A model generated the notes under the pieces. That model was given only the letters and a program-made list of their open reading frames with translations, had not been told where the DNA came from and searched no databases. 64,000 bases of DNA from Cyathus striatus (taxonomy: Eukaryota; Basidiomycota; Agaricomycetes; Agaricales; Nidulariaceae), in the NCBI GenBank assembly GCA_025738555.1, contig JAOVFP010000007.1, positions 3,286,001 to 3,350,000 of the forward strand. The letters are read 5' to 3'. The position numbers and the translations under genes are program-made. Below are positions 12,153 through 23,950 of the stretch, piece after piece; within the stretch, counting starts at the first letter, position 1; each line of letters begins with the position of its first letter.

Positions 12153-13594
12153 ATGGCAGCTAGCGGAAATTCCGTTCAATTGACGAAGCTAATTGATAGC
12201 TTTACAACACTTCAACAGGCCTTCGAAGATTATAAAGAAAAAGCCAATCAGAAAATCTATATTCTTGCAACACTTCTTGAGAAAGAGACGGCACGCACAA
12301 ATGAGCTTGAAGAGCGTATTAAGTTCCTGGAAGAGGACCTTGGTGTCGAGCTGGACGAACAAGATCTATTGAAGGAAGGGGAAGATGCAAATAATGAAGG
12401 AGAGGAGGAGCAAGGGGCTGAGGATGGCTCTAATGGTGTTGATAACACCAATGTGGAAGGCCAGGATGTCAAGATGGATGATGAAACAAGAAGGGAGAAT
12501 GAAGCTGCTTTATGTGCTGAACAAGTAAAGGTTCACACTCAGTCGAAGCCATTAAAGGTGAGTGGGACTGTTATGGATAAATCAATGTATCTCACCTAAA
12601 TTTTAGAACCTCCTCAAAATATCCCTGTTACACCTGATGGGACTATCGACACTTGTCCCTAGGCACATGCCCACTTATCCATATACAATGGATCGGCCAA
12701 AAGACCCACTGACACAAAAACCTCTCCTGTGGTTTGATTGGGATAAAAAGTTCGATGCTAAGGTGAACGCTGATGGGGTGAAGGATGTATTGACTTACAT
12801 GCGTACCTATGGAGTCACCAAGGTTCCATTGGTGAGAGCGGCGCTGGAGTATCTCACTGACGAAGAGTTGCAAGAGCAACTTCTTGATAGGCTGCAATAC
12901 ATTGCACGAGAGAAGAGAAAGGCTGACCAGGATAGTTTGGATGAAGAGGACAGTGGTATTGCACATGCAATGCATAACTCTCAAGCGAAGGCTGTGCATG
13001 TCTATTCTTACATTTCTCATCAGCTAACATAACCACATTAACCTGAAAACATACCTAGGTTCTGGACTCTCACATTCGAAAGTGTGCAAATTCTCAATAC
13101 AAAGATCCCAAGTATGATTCCGCATTTATACTAAATGCAATGTCAGACTATGAAGACGATCCTCGGCAAGATGATAAAAAGCCTACTGTGTACCTTAGGT
13201 GTCCACCTGACTACCGCAGTGCTTTTGTGAGTATATAAAATAATTAAAGCAATCGAGCTCACAGTACCTTCATTTCTAGGTAACTCAACTTTACTGCAAC
13301 ATTGATTCCTTGCTAGACCCTCAGCCAGATTTAGAGAAAACAATGAAGGGCCGAAAGGATGGTTCCCCAAAAGAAGACGCCAAGCCCCCACAAGTGCGTG
13401 ACCTCACTAATTGTATCCATGCATGGCAGGTGAAACCGGAGATTCTGGAGAAGAATCCAGGGTGGTTTGACAGCACGTACCCTAGAGTTGCAAAGAGTGG
13501 AATTGCATGGGGCAATACTGAGGATCCACAGCCAGGGAAAAAGGCCCAGAAACGAAAGCAGAGAGAAGCAGGTGGCCAGAAGAAGAAGCGATGA
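12153..13594 (+). CDS. Coiled-coil companion protein of the CACTA element, function unknown
   Basis: Four exons with phase-0 junctions: 12153-12557, 12607-12993, 13059-13226 and 13280-13594. The second donor is weak and could instead be at 13000. I prefer ATG 12153 (acaATGGC context), although the frame is open back to 12000. Residues 1-70 form a coiled coil (QQAFEDYKEKANQKIYIL, then TNELEERIKFLEEDLG). An acidic linker follows, then a block with LLWFDWDKKFDAKVNADGV, and a basic tail (KKAQKRKQREAGGQKKKR) that looks like a nuclear signal. Beyond the TGA at 13592 the same frame continues 34 codons of Lys/Glu helix to TAA 13694, so that TGA may be a recent CGA-to-TGA mutation. Its position suggests a TnpA-like accessory role; that is inference. 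Confidence 0.65.
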
Positions 13595-13696
13595 CCAAAG
13601 GCAGAAGTAAGGAAGGAACTCAAGAGAACTGAGGCAAAGTTAAAGAGTGCTGTAGGTAATTCAGATTTGAGCACAATATTCTTGAACGATCAGTAA

Positions 13697-14239
13697 ATTT
13701 GCTGAGAGCACGATATTCCCAAAGCACAAGTAGTTAGAACTCAATACAGTAACAGTTTAGTCTTGATCTGCTTGTAATTCCTTGAGCCAGTCGTTGTCTA
13801 AATTCAATCCTGTCTGTGATCAGTGAAGTAAGTAATACTGGAAGCTAGTAAAGGGCCAAGGTATTAAATACTCGATCCATAGACAACACAATCCATAGTG
13901 GAATATCACGAAGTACATTCGATGTAATGGGGATAACTGCAACGGAGCTGAAAAGCTTTGATGTTGAGATGACTTCCAGCACACTGAAATGGTCAGTGTA
14001 TACAAGATAAGACCCAAAATTGGTAGCACTGTATTGAAGGATGATATAATTGTTCAAATGAATGAGTATCAGTATGATACTTACTAAAGATCCCATGGCA
14101 TTGAAGGTAGATTGTCGTCAGCAACACATTTTTGAATAACAGAGCATAAGGCAGGCTCTTCCAAGCCAACTGTAATTTCGAAGTGATAAATGAGTCAGCA
14201 TGGCACTACATATCCATCTCCGCAGTCAACACAAGCATA
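13697..14239. other. Gap between the two convergent CACTA genes
   Basis: No frame with supporting similarity is present. Its position between two tail-to-tail genes suggests 3' untranslated and terminator sequence, but no specific signal stands out. Confidence 0.4.
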
Positions 14240-14893
14240 TCAATCTGCCTGAGTTCGAATGGCAGTATCGGATCCATAACGGATACCATTTTTGATAATG
14301 AAAGGATATGACTTGACTGATCCATCTGCAAGGAATGGGGTGGCACCAGCATGTACTGTAAAATCATCTACTATGTTGAGTTCTGGCCATAAACTGTGAG
14401 CGTAATTGAGAAGTAGCCCATAAACTGCAGCATGAGGAAGCTTTCTCAGATTACTGTATCGCTTCAATGGTCTAGGCTTTATGATTTTGTTATCTGAAAA
14501 AGTTATGTCACCTGTGGCTGTATTGAACTCAAACAAATATGCAGTGCGTACCATCTTGAAATGCAGCTACTGTAGCCTCCAGAGTCCCACGAGCTGGAGC
14601 AGTCTCAATACCAACTCGTTTGAGGAGTGCCTTCTCCTTCTCAGAGACATTGTCAGGTAGAGACATTCCCTGATAAAGATTTAACATTAATTTATAGATA
14701 TAACAGTGTAATAGAATACTTACCAACTCATAAATACGTTGTTTGAGGATCCAGTCACGGAGGAGAGTAAGCTCCATCTCACCAGCTGCATGGCCATTAA
14801 CATTTACCTTTTCAAGTGCACCATTACAATGCTCAAATGCGAATAGCCAGGTTACATAAATGGGGCCAAACTGCTTGATTATGGACTCATAGT

Positions 14894-15894
14894 TAATGAT
14901 GTGGGCAAAACGTCGCCGTTTCGCCTCGCCACCTTTCGCCAGGTGGCGAAAGCTCTGGGTGTGGAAGGGTCGGCGATACCCGGCAGTATATTATTTTCAT
15001 GTAATTATGTAATCGACTCGAAGTACTGTACTAACACAATCAATTCGGCAGTATCGCATAACGCACCTGCTGGGTATGCCGAAATTTAAGGGTAAGTAAC
15101 ACATCTGATATAGAAATGCCGAATTTTCTCAAATTTTTTGTCTCCTTCAAAAAGTATCATATTTAACAAGGGGCTGTCTTCTGAGCAATTCGCGAAAGTA
15201 ACCTATCCCATCACCCCGTGGGAAGTGGCTATGGCCTCGTGCAGAAATCATCATCGTGAACTTTGAGTCTTTGAGTTTGACACGTGCGCATAACAAGTCT
15301 ATCCAACAAGATCGGCGTATCGAGACTTCATATCTAAGTCAAAGTTTTCTTCATCAGCGGGGTTTCGGTTGAGACTCGCAGTGGAGATGAAATTAGATGT
15401 AACAGTGAGGAATTTAGAGGGCATTGAGGAGGATGAGGTGTTAATTAATTTGAAATTATAGTGTTACTATTGTCATTGTCCACAAGACTGCTTCCAGCAT
15501 AAGAGTAGGCACCGTCAGGAATAAGAGATTCAAACAACTATGGTGAGCGAATGTTACAAGGTCCTTCAAGCAATGTGTTGTTGCACCTAGCAAACAATGT
15601 TGCGCTCCTGACAATGAGCGTACATTCAAATTCCATATATCCCCATTATAGTCTGAACTTTCCCGAGCTCGAGGAACGAACACCACAACCAATGTTATCT
15701 ACACCATGACGGACACAGACCTAGCCAGTGAAGGACTACAATAGAGTACTTAATTAACTAACAGTAGTCTACATCTGTGAAATTATGGAATTTCTCAATC
15801 GCCATCTTCGCCATGAATCGCCATTTTCCCATGCCAGGGTTTCGCCATTCGCCTGGCGAGGCGAAACCTCCCGGAGGTTTTGCCCCCTACACTA
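14894..15894. mobile_element. 1.0-kb non-autonomous element (hAT-type duplication) inside the transposase
   Basis: CTCATAGT occurs at 14886-14893 and again at 15895-15902, a perfect 8-bp target duplication. Removing the insert rejoins the transposase frame at SMHYE / SIIKQFG. The ends read TAATGATGTGGGCAAAAC and, reversed, TAGTGTAGGGGGCAAAAC. Inside the ends, both sides carry TTTCGCCTCGCC and repeated TTTCGCCA-type motifs. No transposase is encoded. Confidence 0.85.
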
Positions 15895-16200
15895 CTCATA
15901 GTGCATTGAATAATGGTGGTTTGGCTTCAAATGAATTTTAAGGCAAAGAGATTCTTGACAATATTGCTGAAGATAACATTGAGCATGATGAGCATCAAAT
16001 AGGGAAATACTTCGTGAGGCCAGTATGTGCTCTGCTATGGAGAGCAATAAAGCTATATGATAAATCTTCTTCACATTGCACTGAAAAGCAGGAGGAATAG
16101 ACCTTGGGGGGATGTCTGGAGCAGTAGAAGAGATGTTATCACTGTCAGGGGCATGCCAAATCAACCAAAGAATGAAAGGCTGGATATTACAGAGCCGTCG

Positions 16201-17303
16201 CTAGGCAATGGCACGGGTACACCATACCTGCACGGGTCACGGGTATGGGTACTGGTGGGTACGGGTACAGGTTAAGCTTTTGGAACCCGTAACCCGCAGG
16301 TACCCGTAAGCAATATATATATATTAAATAAAAATGGGAACCAACAATTTGTAGTCAGCCCCGTACCTTTAGAATAGATGTGTATGATTTACTTCGTAAT
16401 GTAGTGTAAATCTGCTTATACTCAGAATCTGTTTCTGCATTTTGTTCAGCCCACGGGGTTAGACTAAGGTAGCAGACATATATGTAATTCATTAATATCG
16501 TCGTCGCTACTCTTATTCGTGCTCGATCCATTAGATATTATGGTACCGTATTGCCCTTCATCATACGGTTCTAACGACGCCACAATCATATTTTTAGGCC
16601 AGCTCGTTCCGGAGTTATAATAAATATATACTCAGTCTTCTCATTTACATGTTCCTACTCTAGCTGCTTTAATTCTGCTCTCTCAGCTTCGTTGCAGCCC
16701 CCCCTGCTTCGGTTCTACTCTAGCTGCTTTATGTCTGATCTTTCATCTTCATTCCAGCTCTTCCTGCTTTGTTACAGATCTACCTACTTTGTTCCTTCTC
16801 TCTCTACTTTGATTCTACTTTATTTGCTTCATTTCTAACATCTCTACATTGCTATTGCTCTCTCTGCTTCATTTTTAACCCCTCTGCTTCATGCCTGTAC
16901 TATACTACATGTAAATAGTTGTACTCTAGTTCATTATAATTCGATGTTTATTGTTTTGAGTATACTAGACTTTACTAGTACAATTCCCATGCCATTGTCT
17001 ACCTGAAGATAGTATCATACAGCTGCCAATTTTAACTCGATTCAGCTGAGTGCTCACATATCACAAGCCCTGTAATGTACGTACAAAACGAGCTATTGTA
17101 CATATTATTTGCGTGTCTGGTCCGAGTGCTACGACATATTTCATCTTATATTCTTTCTTATTCTAAAATTTGTAAATATTAGTAAAACCCACGGGTTGCG
17201 ATACCCGTGGGAACCCGTACCCATGAGAACGGGTACGGGTTAGCATGGGTACGGGTATGGGTCGAACTCCAGATACCCATGGGTTACCCATGCCGTTGCC
17301 TAG
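16201..17303. mobile_element. 1.1-kb element with GGGTA-rich inverted ends
   Basis: The left end is CTAGGCAATGGCACGGGTA and the right end, reversed, CTAGGCAACGGCATGGGTA. Both then pass into strings of ACGGGTA/GGGTAC over 60-100 bp. It lies in the Tnp2 gene and has no coding capacity. The flanks (CCGTCG left, CCGTTG right) are only an imperfect duplication, so the superfamily is uncertain; hAT is my best guess from the ends. Confidence 0.7.
16655..16905. repeat. Degenerate tandem repeat, TCTCTCTGCTTC type
   Basis: About ten imperfect copies of a roughly 20-25-bp pyrimidine-rich unit containing CT(C/A)TGCTTCATT or CTAGCTGCTTTA sit inside the GGGTA-ended element. Confidence 0.55.
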
Positions 17304-19235
17304 GGCCCGTTGCCAGCTAATGCGAGAAGAGAGAAGAATAAGTTTTTATAGAATATAAAAATAGAATGAACATACATTGTCCGGTAAATGCCCTATTCCT
17401 GATGGCCAGATGGTCCTATTAATTATGTTCTCAAATTTGTGCCAGTCTGAAGCATCAAGAAGATGCCCATCTTGTATAACATCTGCCCAAAAATCATGGA
17501 CCATACCATAATAGTTATGCATGAAATCTAGAGGTGATGACGAAATAGGAAGCCAGCCAGGTAAATAATTCATTTCGGAGTGACGAGAACCATAGTCATT
17601 GAAAATCTTCTTCTGAGCACGAACAGACCTAGCCTGTTGCCATTTAAAAGTGTGCTTGAGTTGTTCAAAATCATCTCGAAGTTCAAAGTCTAAAAGGAGC
17701 AGGTAAAGGAGTACAAAAAACAATATAATAAGACAGCATACTTGAAATGTTGTAACTGGCAGGAAGATTTATATCATTATGGGTAATATGACAGAAGCTG
17801 CAGGGGTGTCGCTTGTGAGAATGGGAAGCCGCTCCTGAGAATTTCCGAGAGGCTGGCAAATCAGAAACTTGCATTGACCCCATAACATTAACTTGAGGGG
17901 GGAGAACTTTCTCATACATTCTCATAATCATACCTAAACTCGATAATTAGTTTACCTTCCATTAGAGCAATTTTAAGCAATGCCTGTATAAAGACATTTC
18001 AAGTCTTCGACAAGAGGGGCAAGCAAGTAGTTCATTTGATCGAGGCTGGGTTCCTTAGGACCGGGAATCGTCATAGCAAGATATATATTTCGTGGTAAGT
18101 AGCGCACTGAACGGTGAAGGTTGTTGAAGCACCCATAGAGTGCGCCAGTTGAATGAGGTCGGTTATCTGTAATTCCAAACCTAAAGAGAATGAGAACATG
18201 CATTTAAAAGGAGAATAAATATACCAGTCCAAGTTAAATGTCATGTTTAACCCAACATCACATTTTACGAGTGGCTTTCGAGAACCACGGTACTGTTCAA
18301 CATCTTGAACAATTCCGTCAGCACCAATTTCCCGCTTCAGTCCAGCTTCCATCTCTGTCTAAGCTTCTCCATCATAGATATCATGCAACAGATCATGCTC
18401 GGAGCGAACAACCTGAGTGCGGTGATAGTCTTCAGAAGTATCCTTGTTGGAGAGCGAGGCGCTGGAGAAGCCGAAGGAGTGCTTATATATTCCAGAGCAA
18501 ATGGCGACTCAGAACGTGGTGAAGACATTGGGGTGTGCAGTGGAGAGGAAGAAGGGGAAGAAAGTGGACCTAAATGTGGTAAAAGGTCCTGGGTGGAAGC
18601 TCGAGATGTGGCCCTGGATGACAATCTCACCGCTGGTTCATTCTGCCCTATAAACCAATCATCCTGCCCATTTCCCCCTGCCATATCGACCTGAATACCA
18701 GTGTTATGTGGTTCATTCCCAGCCAGAGAGCTCTTTTCAATCATATTTTGAGTAGTGGCCATCGATGTTAGTCTTTCTCTATCTGCTTTGAGGTGTCTCT
18801 TGTGTGATTGTCGAGCTACATAGCTATAGCCTTGAGGGTTCTTCTTGCACTTCGAGCATCGACATTCGACATCTTCTTGCCAATAATTTGCACCCGGCAT
18901 TCTTAGTAGAGGAACTGAAGCAAAGAAAGATGAATTCTGTAGTGAGAACGTTGTGGTAACAGCTTAACCTGTGCAACCAGCGCGATACCAGACACGCGCG
19001 AGCAGCGCAAGGGTACTCGGCTCCCTCAGCTGACCGCGCGACAGCTAACACTCTTATGTAAAGTCCCCCGCACGCCGTAACATGACTGTAATTTACCTAT
19101 AATCTACATGTTTTGATTATATTATAAAATTCCTGAGACATGACTAAAATACCATTGAAATCCGATAAAAATGAGCACATCTCGATCAGATTTTAAACAT
19201 CCACAATCTGGCATTTCACGCAGTGTATAATCAAC

Positions 19236-20340
19236 CAGGGGGTGTCTTTATCACTCACCCCCAGTCAGAAGTCCATCTAGGGAAATCGCATCCGGTCTAG
19301 TGTGATCAAGGGTTTAGATGTCGCTAGATAGGCATATAAAAATGAGAATACCTAGATTTTTTATCTAGCGATATATATCCACATCTAGGCTGATATTGAG
19401 CTTGGAAAATTTAACATTTGCCCTGATACAATTTCTAGGCAGGTATAGGGATATCTGGCAAGATTTTAGCTTCATTATAGCCATATCCCCAAATTTCGAG
19501 TTACTTATATGCCATTCTGAGAGAGCGAGATATATAAAAATCAATATATTGGTCTATCTAGCGAACTTTACACAGGATCGAAATAAATATAGGATTGGTA
19601 AACTAATGCAAAACTCAGCCGGACTCAAATGCACTACGTCTGTCAGCGGCAACTGGACAGTTCAATGCAAGAAGTCATACCTTTAGCACGTATACGCCCC
19701 TAACCCAACTCTAATTCCCCCCATCCATCTAAATAACACAAAAACAGAATGTCGAATGAGCGGTGGTATCGAAGAAGGGAATGTCGATCCAGGGGCGGTG
19801 CTGTACCAGAAATCGAAGCATCATTGCTTGGTTGCCTGTGTGAGGGGTTGCATCAATGTCAAGACTTCTGCACACATGCAGTGCGTGAGCGACATACCAG
19901 TAACACGTGCATGTTGCATAAGCTGTTGATATTACAGGTCAACATATTAAGAAATATCGTGGTAAGCAGTGAATACATACGCAGTCCAGCCATGGGCATC
20001 GAGCTGAAGACCAGATTTGAGAGGGAAGCGAAGTTGCGATGAGTGTAAGAAGGGGTGGGAGGGAAAAAAATATGAATTGTTGTAAGTCCCAGTTATATGG
20101 AGAAGAAAATGATATACTTACGCAACGAACACGTCCACACTAGAATCCACTTGATGAGCATAGATTTTCCTACCAGGGGCTTGGTGGGTGTCTTGCATTT
20201 TAACGTGTCTCTAAAGTTGCCAAGATCTTGTTTCGAAGCTTGGCTAGATATCTCTCGACGACGCTAGATGGAAACTGTAGCCTATAATTCGCTAGATGTC
20301 ATTTGATTACGCTAGATTGATTTCTCACCGGGACTCACCC
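19236..20340. mobile_element. Small element with GGGGGTG ends and CTAGCG sub-terminal repeats
   Basis: The left end begins GGGGGTG and the right end, reversed, GGGGGGTGAGTCC. Both arms then reach AGAA.TC.ATCTAG. Copies of ATCTAG(C/G)G occur near 19275, 19323, 19361 and 19383, and in the opposite sense near 20242, 20262, 20290 and 20311. Clustered sub-terminal repeats near both ends are typical transposase-binding arrays. The frame at 19749-20042 is unrecognised. No clear target duplication is seen. It lies just outside the CACTA right end, so the two together separate the left arm from the rest of unit A. Confidence 0.55.
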
Positions 20341-23109
20341 CCCGTAGCTCATACATCGTCCTCGGTGCTTTACACACGACATCCACGTCGACAACCACAA
20401 CCACCCCACGACTCTCCCACTAAGAACACGAAGGCAGGATCGTTGTATTTACCACACTTGTTTCCTCTGACACGTATGGTCTTCGTTCTGTGCGCCTCTT
20501 GCAGCTCCTACGCTTTACTTAGTGCAAGACCCCGCTTCCTTCTCCGCTCTATATGCTACGATGGGTATTGAGGCCAGCGGGGACTGAGAAGGACGTTGGA
20601 GTGCGTAGGATTGTGATGAGGGTTGATTGTTGTGCCATGCGGGAATTGTCGGGGTTGTTGATCAAGTTGGAGCGGAAGGGGGGTGGAGGCTCGAAGTAGA
20701 GGATGGTTCACGGGGCGTACGTCGATGTTGGGTTTATTCAGCGATCTGGGCTTATGGTCACTGGAGCTGGTATCATCAATTCTCGTAACGCTCCTTCCTA
20801 CATCGTCTCGATCGCCTTCACCTCGTCCTGGGCTTATGAATAAGCCTAATGGTTGTGGATTCCATCAAAACGGCTTCCGTTATCGTCTCCGAGTACTCTC
20901 GTGGCCCGAAAAGACCACAAAACACATGAATCGGACGACATGTAACACCAAATCGCTTTAGGCCCTGGAGGCTGGAGTTCGTTTGTCGTGTGTCGACCAT
21001 GGCAGACTGGAGATGTTAGATGTTGAAGTGGTGTAGAGGGGGGAGTAGCAGTAGATGCTGGGTTGAGGTAGGCATTGTTTCTTTCCTCCGCTTTCCGCGT
21101 TCCTTGAGCTCTTCCTTGTTGTCGATTCATGGCTATTGCGTTGGCTCATCCGTACTTCGTACACTAACACTTCCTCTTTTCACAGAATACTGTCTTTATG
21201 CGACGTACTCGTATTAGCTACAGCCAAATTCAGAGGGCAGGATAGGCTGAAGTGTTCTTGGTGCTTTAAAATCACGACAGGTACGCTTCATTCCCGTCTC
21301 TTCTTTCTCTGCCTTGTGCCTATACATGCATTTGCCTCATAGTATACGTTTAATCACCTGTTTGATACTCAAACCGCACCGTCCTTCACTACACCTTATA
21401 CACTACGACCACCCTTCCCAACAAGCCATTCAGAACAGTATAACCGCTCAACATGGACCGGTTGCACTTTTTCACGTACTTCGATCAAGGGGCAACCACC
21501 TTTACAACGTCTCGATCTCCCCTGTCTTTCCGAAGTCCACGAGGATGCGCGCACATTAAGTGAGGCGGAGAGAGGACGGTGCTGCGTGGTATCTTACTCT
21601 GGTCTCCTCGCGCCGAGCAACGTCATATACAGGCTTACAGCGATTTTACCGTCACCAGGTTGGAAGGATGTATGCTGGCTACCACAGTCCGGGTAATGGT
21701 GAAGAACCCTTCGGTGAATTAAGGTCCAGGATGAATGTTGGACGATAGCTCGTGATCACTCATTTGGTAACTGGGTTCTGCTCAATGTCGGAGTGAAGCT
21801 CGAGTTCGAATCACCCAATACCTGCATTTCGAGATTGTAGACTTCGATAGATGACAACTCGAGCACCAAATTGGTTGGAGGTGATGCGAGTCGAAAGACG
21901 TACCGAGCTTTGTATTGGTTGTAAAGACGACAATGTTAGCGCAGGTTCGAGCAGCACCTACTGCATGGCCTGTCACCTCGCACACCACCAGTTTCACTAA
22001 CGGTATCTCAAGGTTACGGCCCTTCACATGGGATGTACGAAATACAACAAGATACACATTTTGGAAACGCGGACAGACGGTCCATTGCATCTGAGCCAGA
22101 GGGTAGAGCCCTCTGCTGGTTTGGTTCTCGGAGTACCCATACGGTGACGTTACCCTCGAACCATCTTCTGTCGATTGTTAAACATTGTGAAGCAGCTGTT
22201 GTAACTTGTCTTCGTGTTTTTACATCGTACAATACTTATGTGAACACTGCCCTGTAATCGTGCTACCACCCAATGTCAATTTGTTCCTTACATTTATATG
22301 CGTTATGATGGTTTAAATGCCAACGTTGTTCGTGGTCCTCAACGAAAAAGACTTAAGTACATACTACTGGCGTTAAATCAAAGCCGACTTGACTACATTT
22401 CGAGCGAACAGTGAAAAACCGTGGTATATCATAACGAACGTAACGGCCGGCGAGGGCAGAAGGGTATCAACAGCTAAAGGAACTGATGCAAAGGAGAACA
22501 ACAGACTCTTCCGTATCACACAAGGGAAGACATCATCTTAATAGTTGAACGCAATGAGCGATACCAAGGGAGGACGCAGCACTGAAGTGGGAGCGTCACC
22601 TCTGCTTCAGTCTCAGCTCGATCCTGTAAATGGAATGCTACGTCACGCTGCAGTGTTAGACGCAGAGGCCGCCTCACTACCCTCTCTTAGACATGCATAA
22701 GCTGAACGTGAATGCAAGGAGACACATTGTAACGAGGACATGAAGTCATAATCTTCTTCCCTTCTTGAAATGTCCAGCAGATATTACAGGCGGGTGGTGG
22801 TTCTTCCCCTAGGTCAAACGGTATGAGGCCCATACACAATGCTGCGATATTCATCTTAAGGCAATGGTAACAGTTCTGCCACATCAATATCTAGTTAGCA
22901 GTCGTTGTTGCACAACAGGCGGTGGTTAAACATACCAGACTATCAATGTATAAAGATCCCCAACACCGAGCAACCGTACCACCGTCTCAACGTAACATAA
23001 ACGTATCGTGCTCAAGCGAACACTAGCTCAACCGAGCGCAATCGTAGAAATATCTAGGTGAACCTTGAACAAAGGTTAGTTGTCGCAGCCGTAGTTTAAA
23101 AGACGAGGT

Positions 23110-23950
23110 ATTCCTTACTGGACTGCCTGACCTAGCCCTGAACACCCAGACTGAGTGTATCCATCACAAACCATGCATGACCACGCATACTTTGCTAGCA
23201 AGAAAGCACCATGCAATGCCAGCAAAGTCAACACAAAACAGGGGCAGCGGGAGCCGATGGAGGGTACGAGTGCACGAAGTGTTGACGAGTAAGTGGGAGA
23301 AGATGCAGTTTGACGTTGTTCGAAAGATGGCTGAAATACCGCTGGAGGTTGCACTACCCTCTGCCCCAGGTCGCCTCCGTCATGCGAATGGGCTGCCACG
23401 TCACGCTGCGATGATACAGCTAATGGTCATCTCTTTTTCCTTCTCTTAAACGCACGGAAGTCGGATTTTAAGGCAGGGGGGCACGTTGTATTGAGTACGT
23501 GGAAACACCCTCCGATCCAGTTTGAATGGTCCCGCAGAAGTGGTACGAGGGAAGTGGTTCTTCCCCTCGGTCGAACGGTGCAAGCTCTAGAACAATGCAC
23601 CGAGAATCGTCTTGCGACGATAGGGACCGTTCTGCCACGTCAGCATCAAATTAGTTCTCGTCCTTGTGTAACATGCAGTAGTTGAACATACCAAACTGCA
23701 AGTGCAAAAAGACCCCCCAGCTTAGCTCCAACCTGACCAACTCCAACTCCATTTCAACGTATATATCGTGCTTAGAGCGCAGTCGATTCGAAACTTGGAT
23801 GTGCCTTGAACGAAGGTTAGTGGTTGCAAGCGTACTATAGAAAATGGATGATCTTACCGAACTGTCAGAGCTAACCTAGAACCATCCTCTAACTCATCGT
23901 ATCCAGTATGACTATCCTTGCTTTACCAACAAGAGCGAGTCATGCAATGT
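23110..23950. repeat. Tandem duplication inside unit A
   Basis: About 750 bp ending here repeats the preceding 22,430-23,225. Shared landmarks are gtggttcttcccct.ggtc.aacggt (22,796 and 23,549), gttctgccac.tca, gttgaacatacca.ac and the gcctgac/actgtcag..agccc block. Unit B has only one copy, so this duplication happened in unit A after the units diverged. Confidence 0.65.

Larger units (their letters stand above)
14240..18900 (-). pseudogene. Tnp2-type CACTA transposase, interrupted by two insertions
   Basis: Read from 18,900 down: a Cys-rich start (ECRCSKCKKNPQGYSYVARQ), a Ser/Pro-rich linker, then GLNMTFNLDW spliced to FGITDNRPHSTGALYGCFNN and AMTIPGPKEPSLDQMNYLL. Next come SDLPASRKFSGAASHSHKRH and CSFCHITHND, then LPGWLPISSSPLDFMHNYYG (near 17,540), where Asp and His are typical family residues. 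After the insertion at 16,201-17,303 a block ends KPNHHYSMHYE. It resumes after the second insertion as SIIKQFGPIYVTWLFAFEHC (near 14,870-14,810) and runs to about 14,240. The order matches fungal Tnp2-like proteins with a C-terminal conserved block. At least six introns or breaks are needed. Confidence 0.78.
11530..19225. mobile_element. CACTA (En/Spm-type) transposon with two convergent genes
   Basis: The left end begins CACTGTGTGAAATTGCGAG and the right end, reversed, CACTGCGTGAAATGCCAGA. Weaker inverted similarity continues for about 170 bp (shared GATCGAAATG/GATCGAGATG, ATTTCAATG and TATAGG motifs). CACTR-type ends plus a Tnp2-like transposase identify the CACTA superfamily. A 3-bp target duplication is not evident (CAA left, TAT right). 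Inside are a plus-strand companion gene (12,153-13,594 or 13,696) and a minus-strand transposase (18,900-14,240), meeting tail to tail. Two small elements have inserted into the transposase. Confidence 0.8.

Noticed and set aside
16191..17313. Clean 8-bp target duplication for the GGGTA-ended element
   Set aside because: Flanks CCGTCG and CCGTTG agree only partly, so I report the ends but not the duplication.
11527..19228. 3-bp target duplication of the CACTA element
   Set aside because: Flanking triplets CAA and TAT do not match; a later change or a terminal shift is possible.
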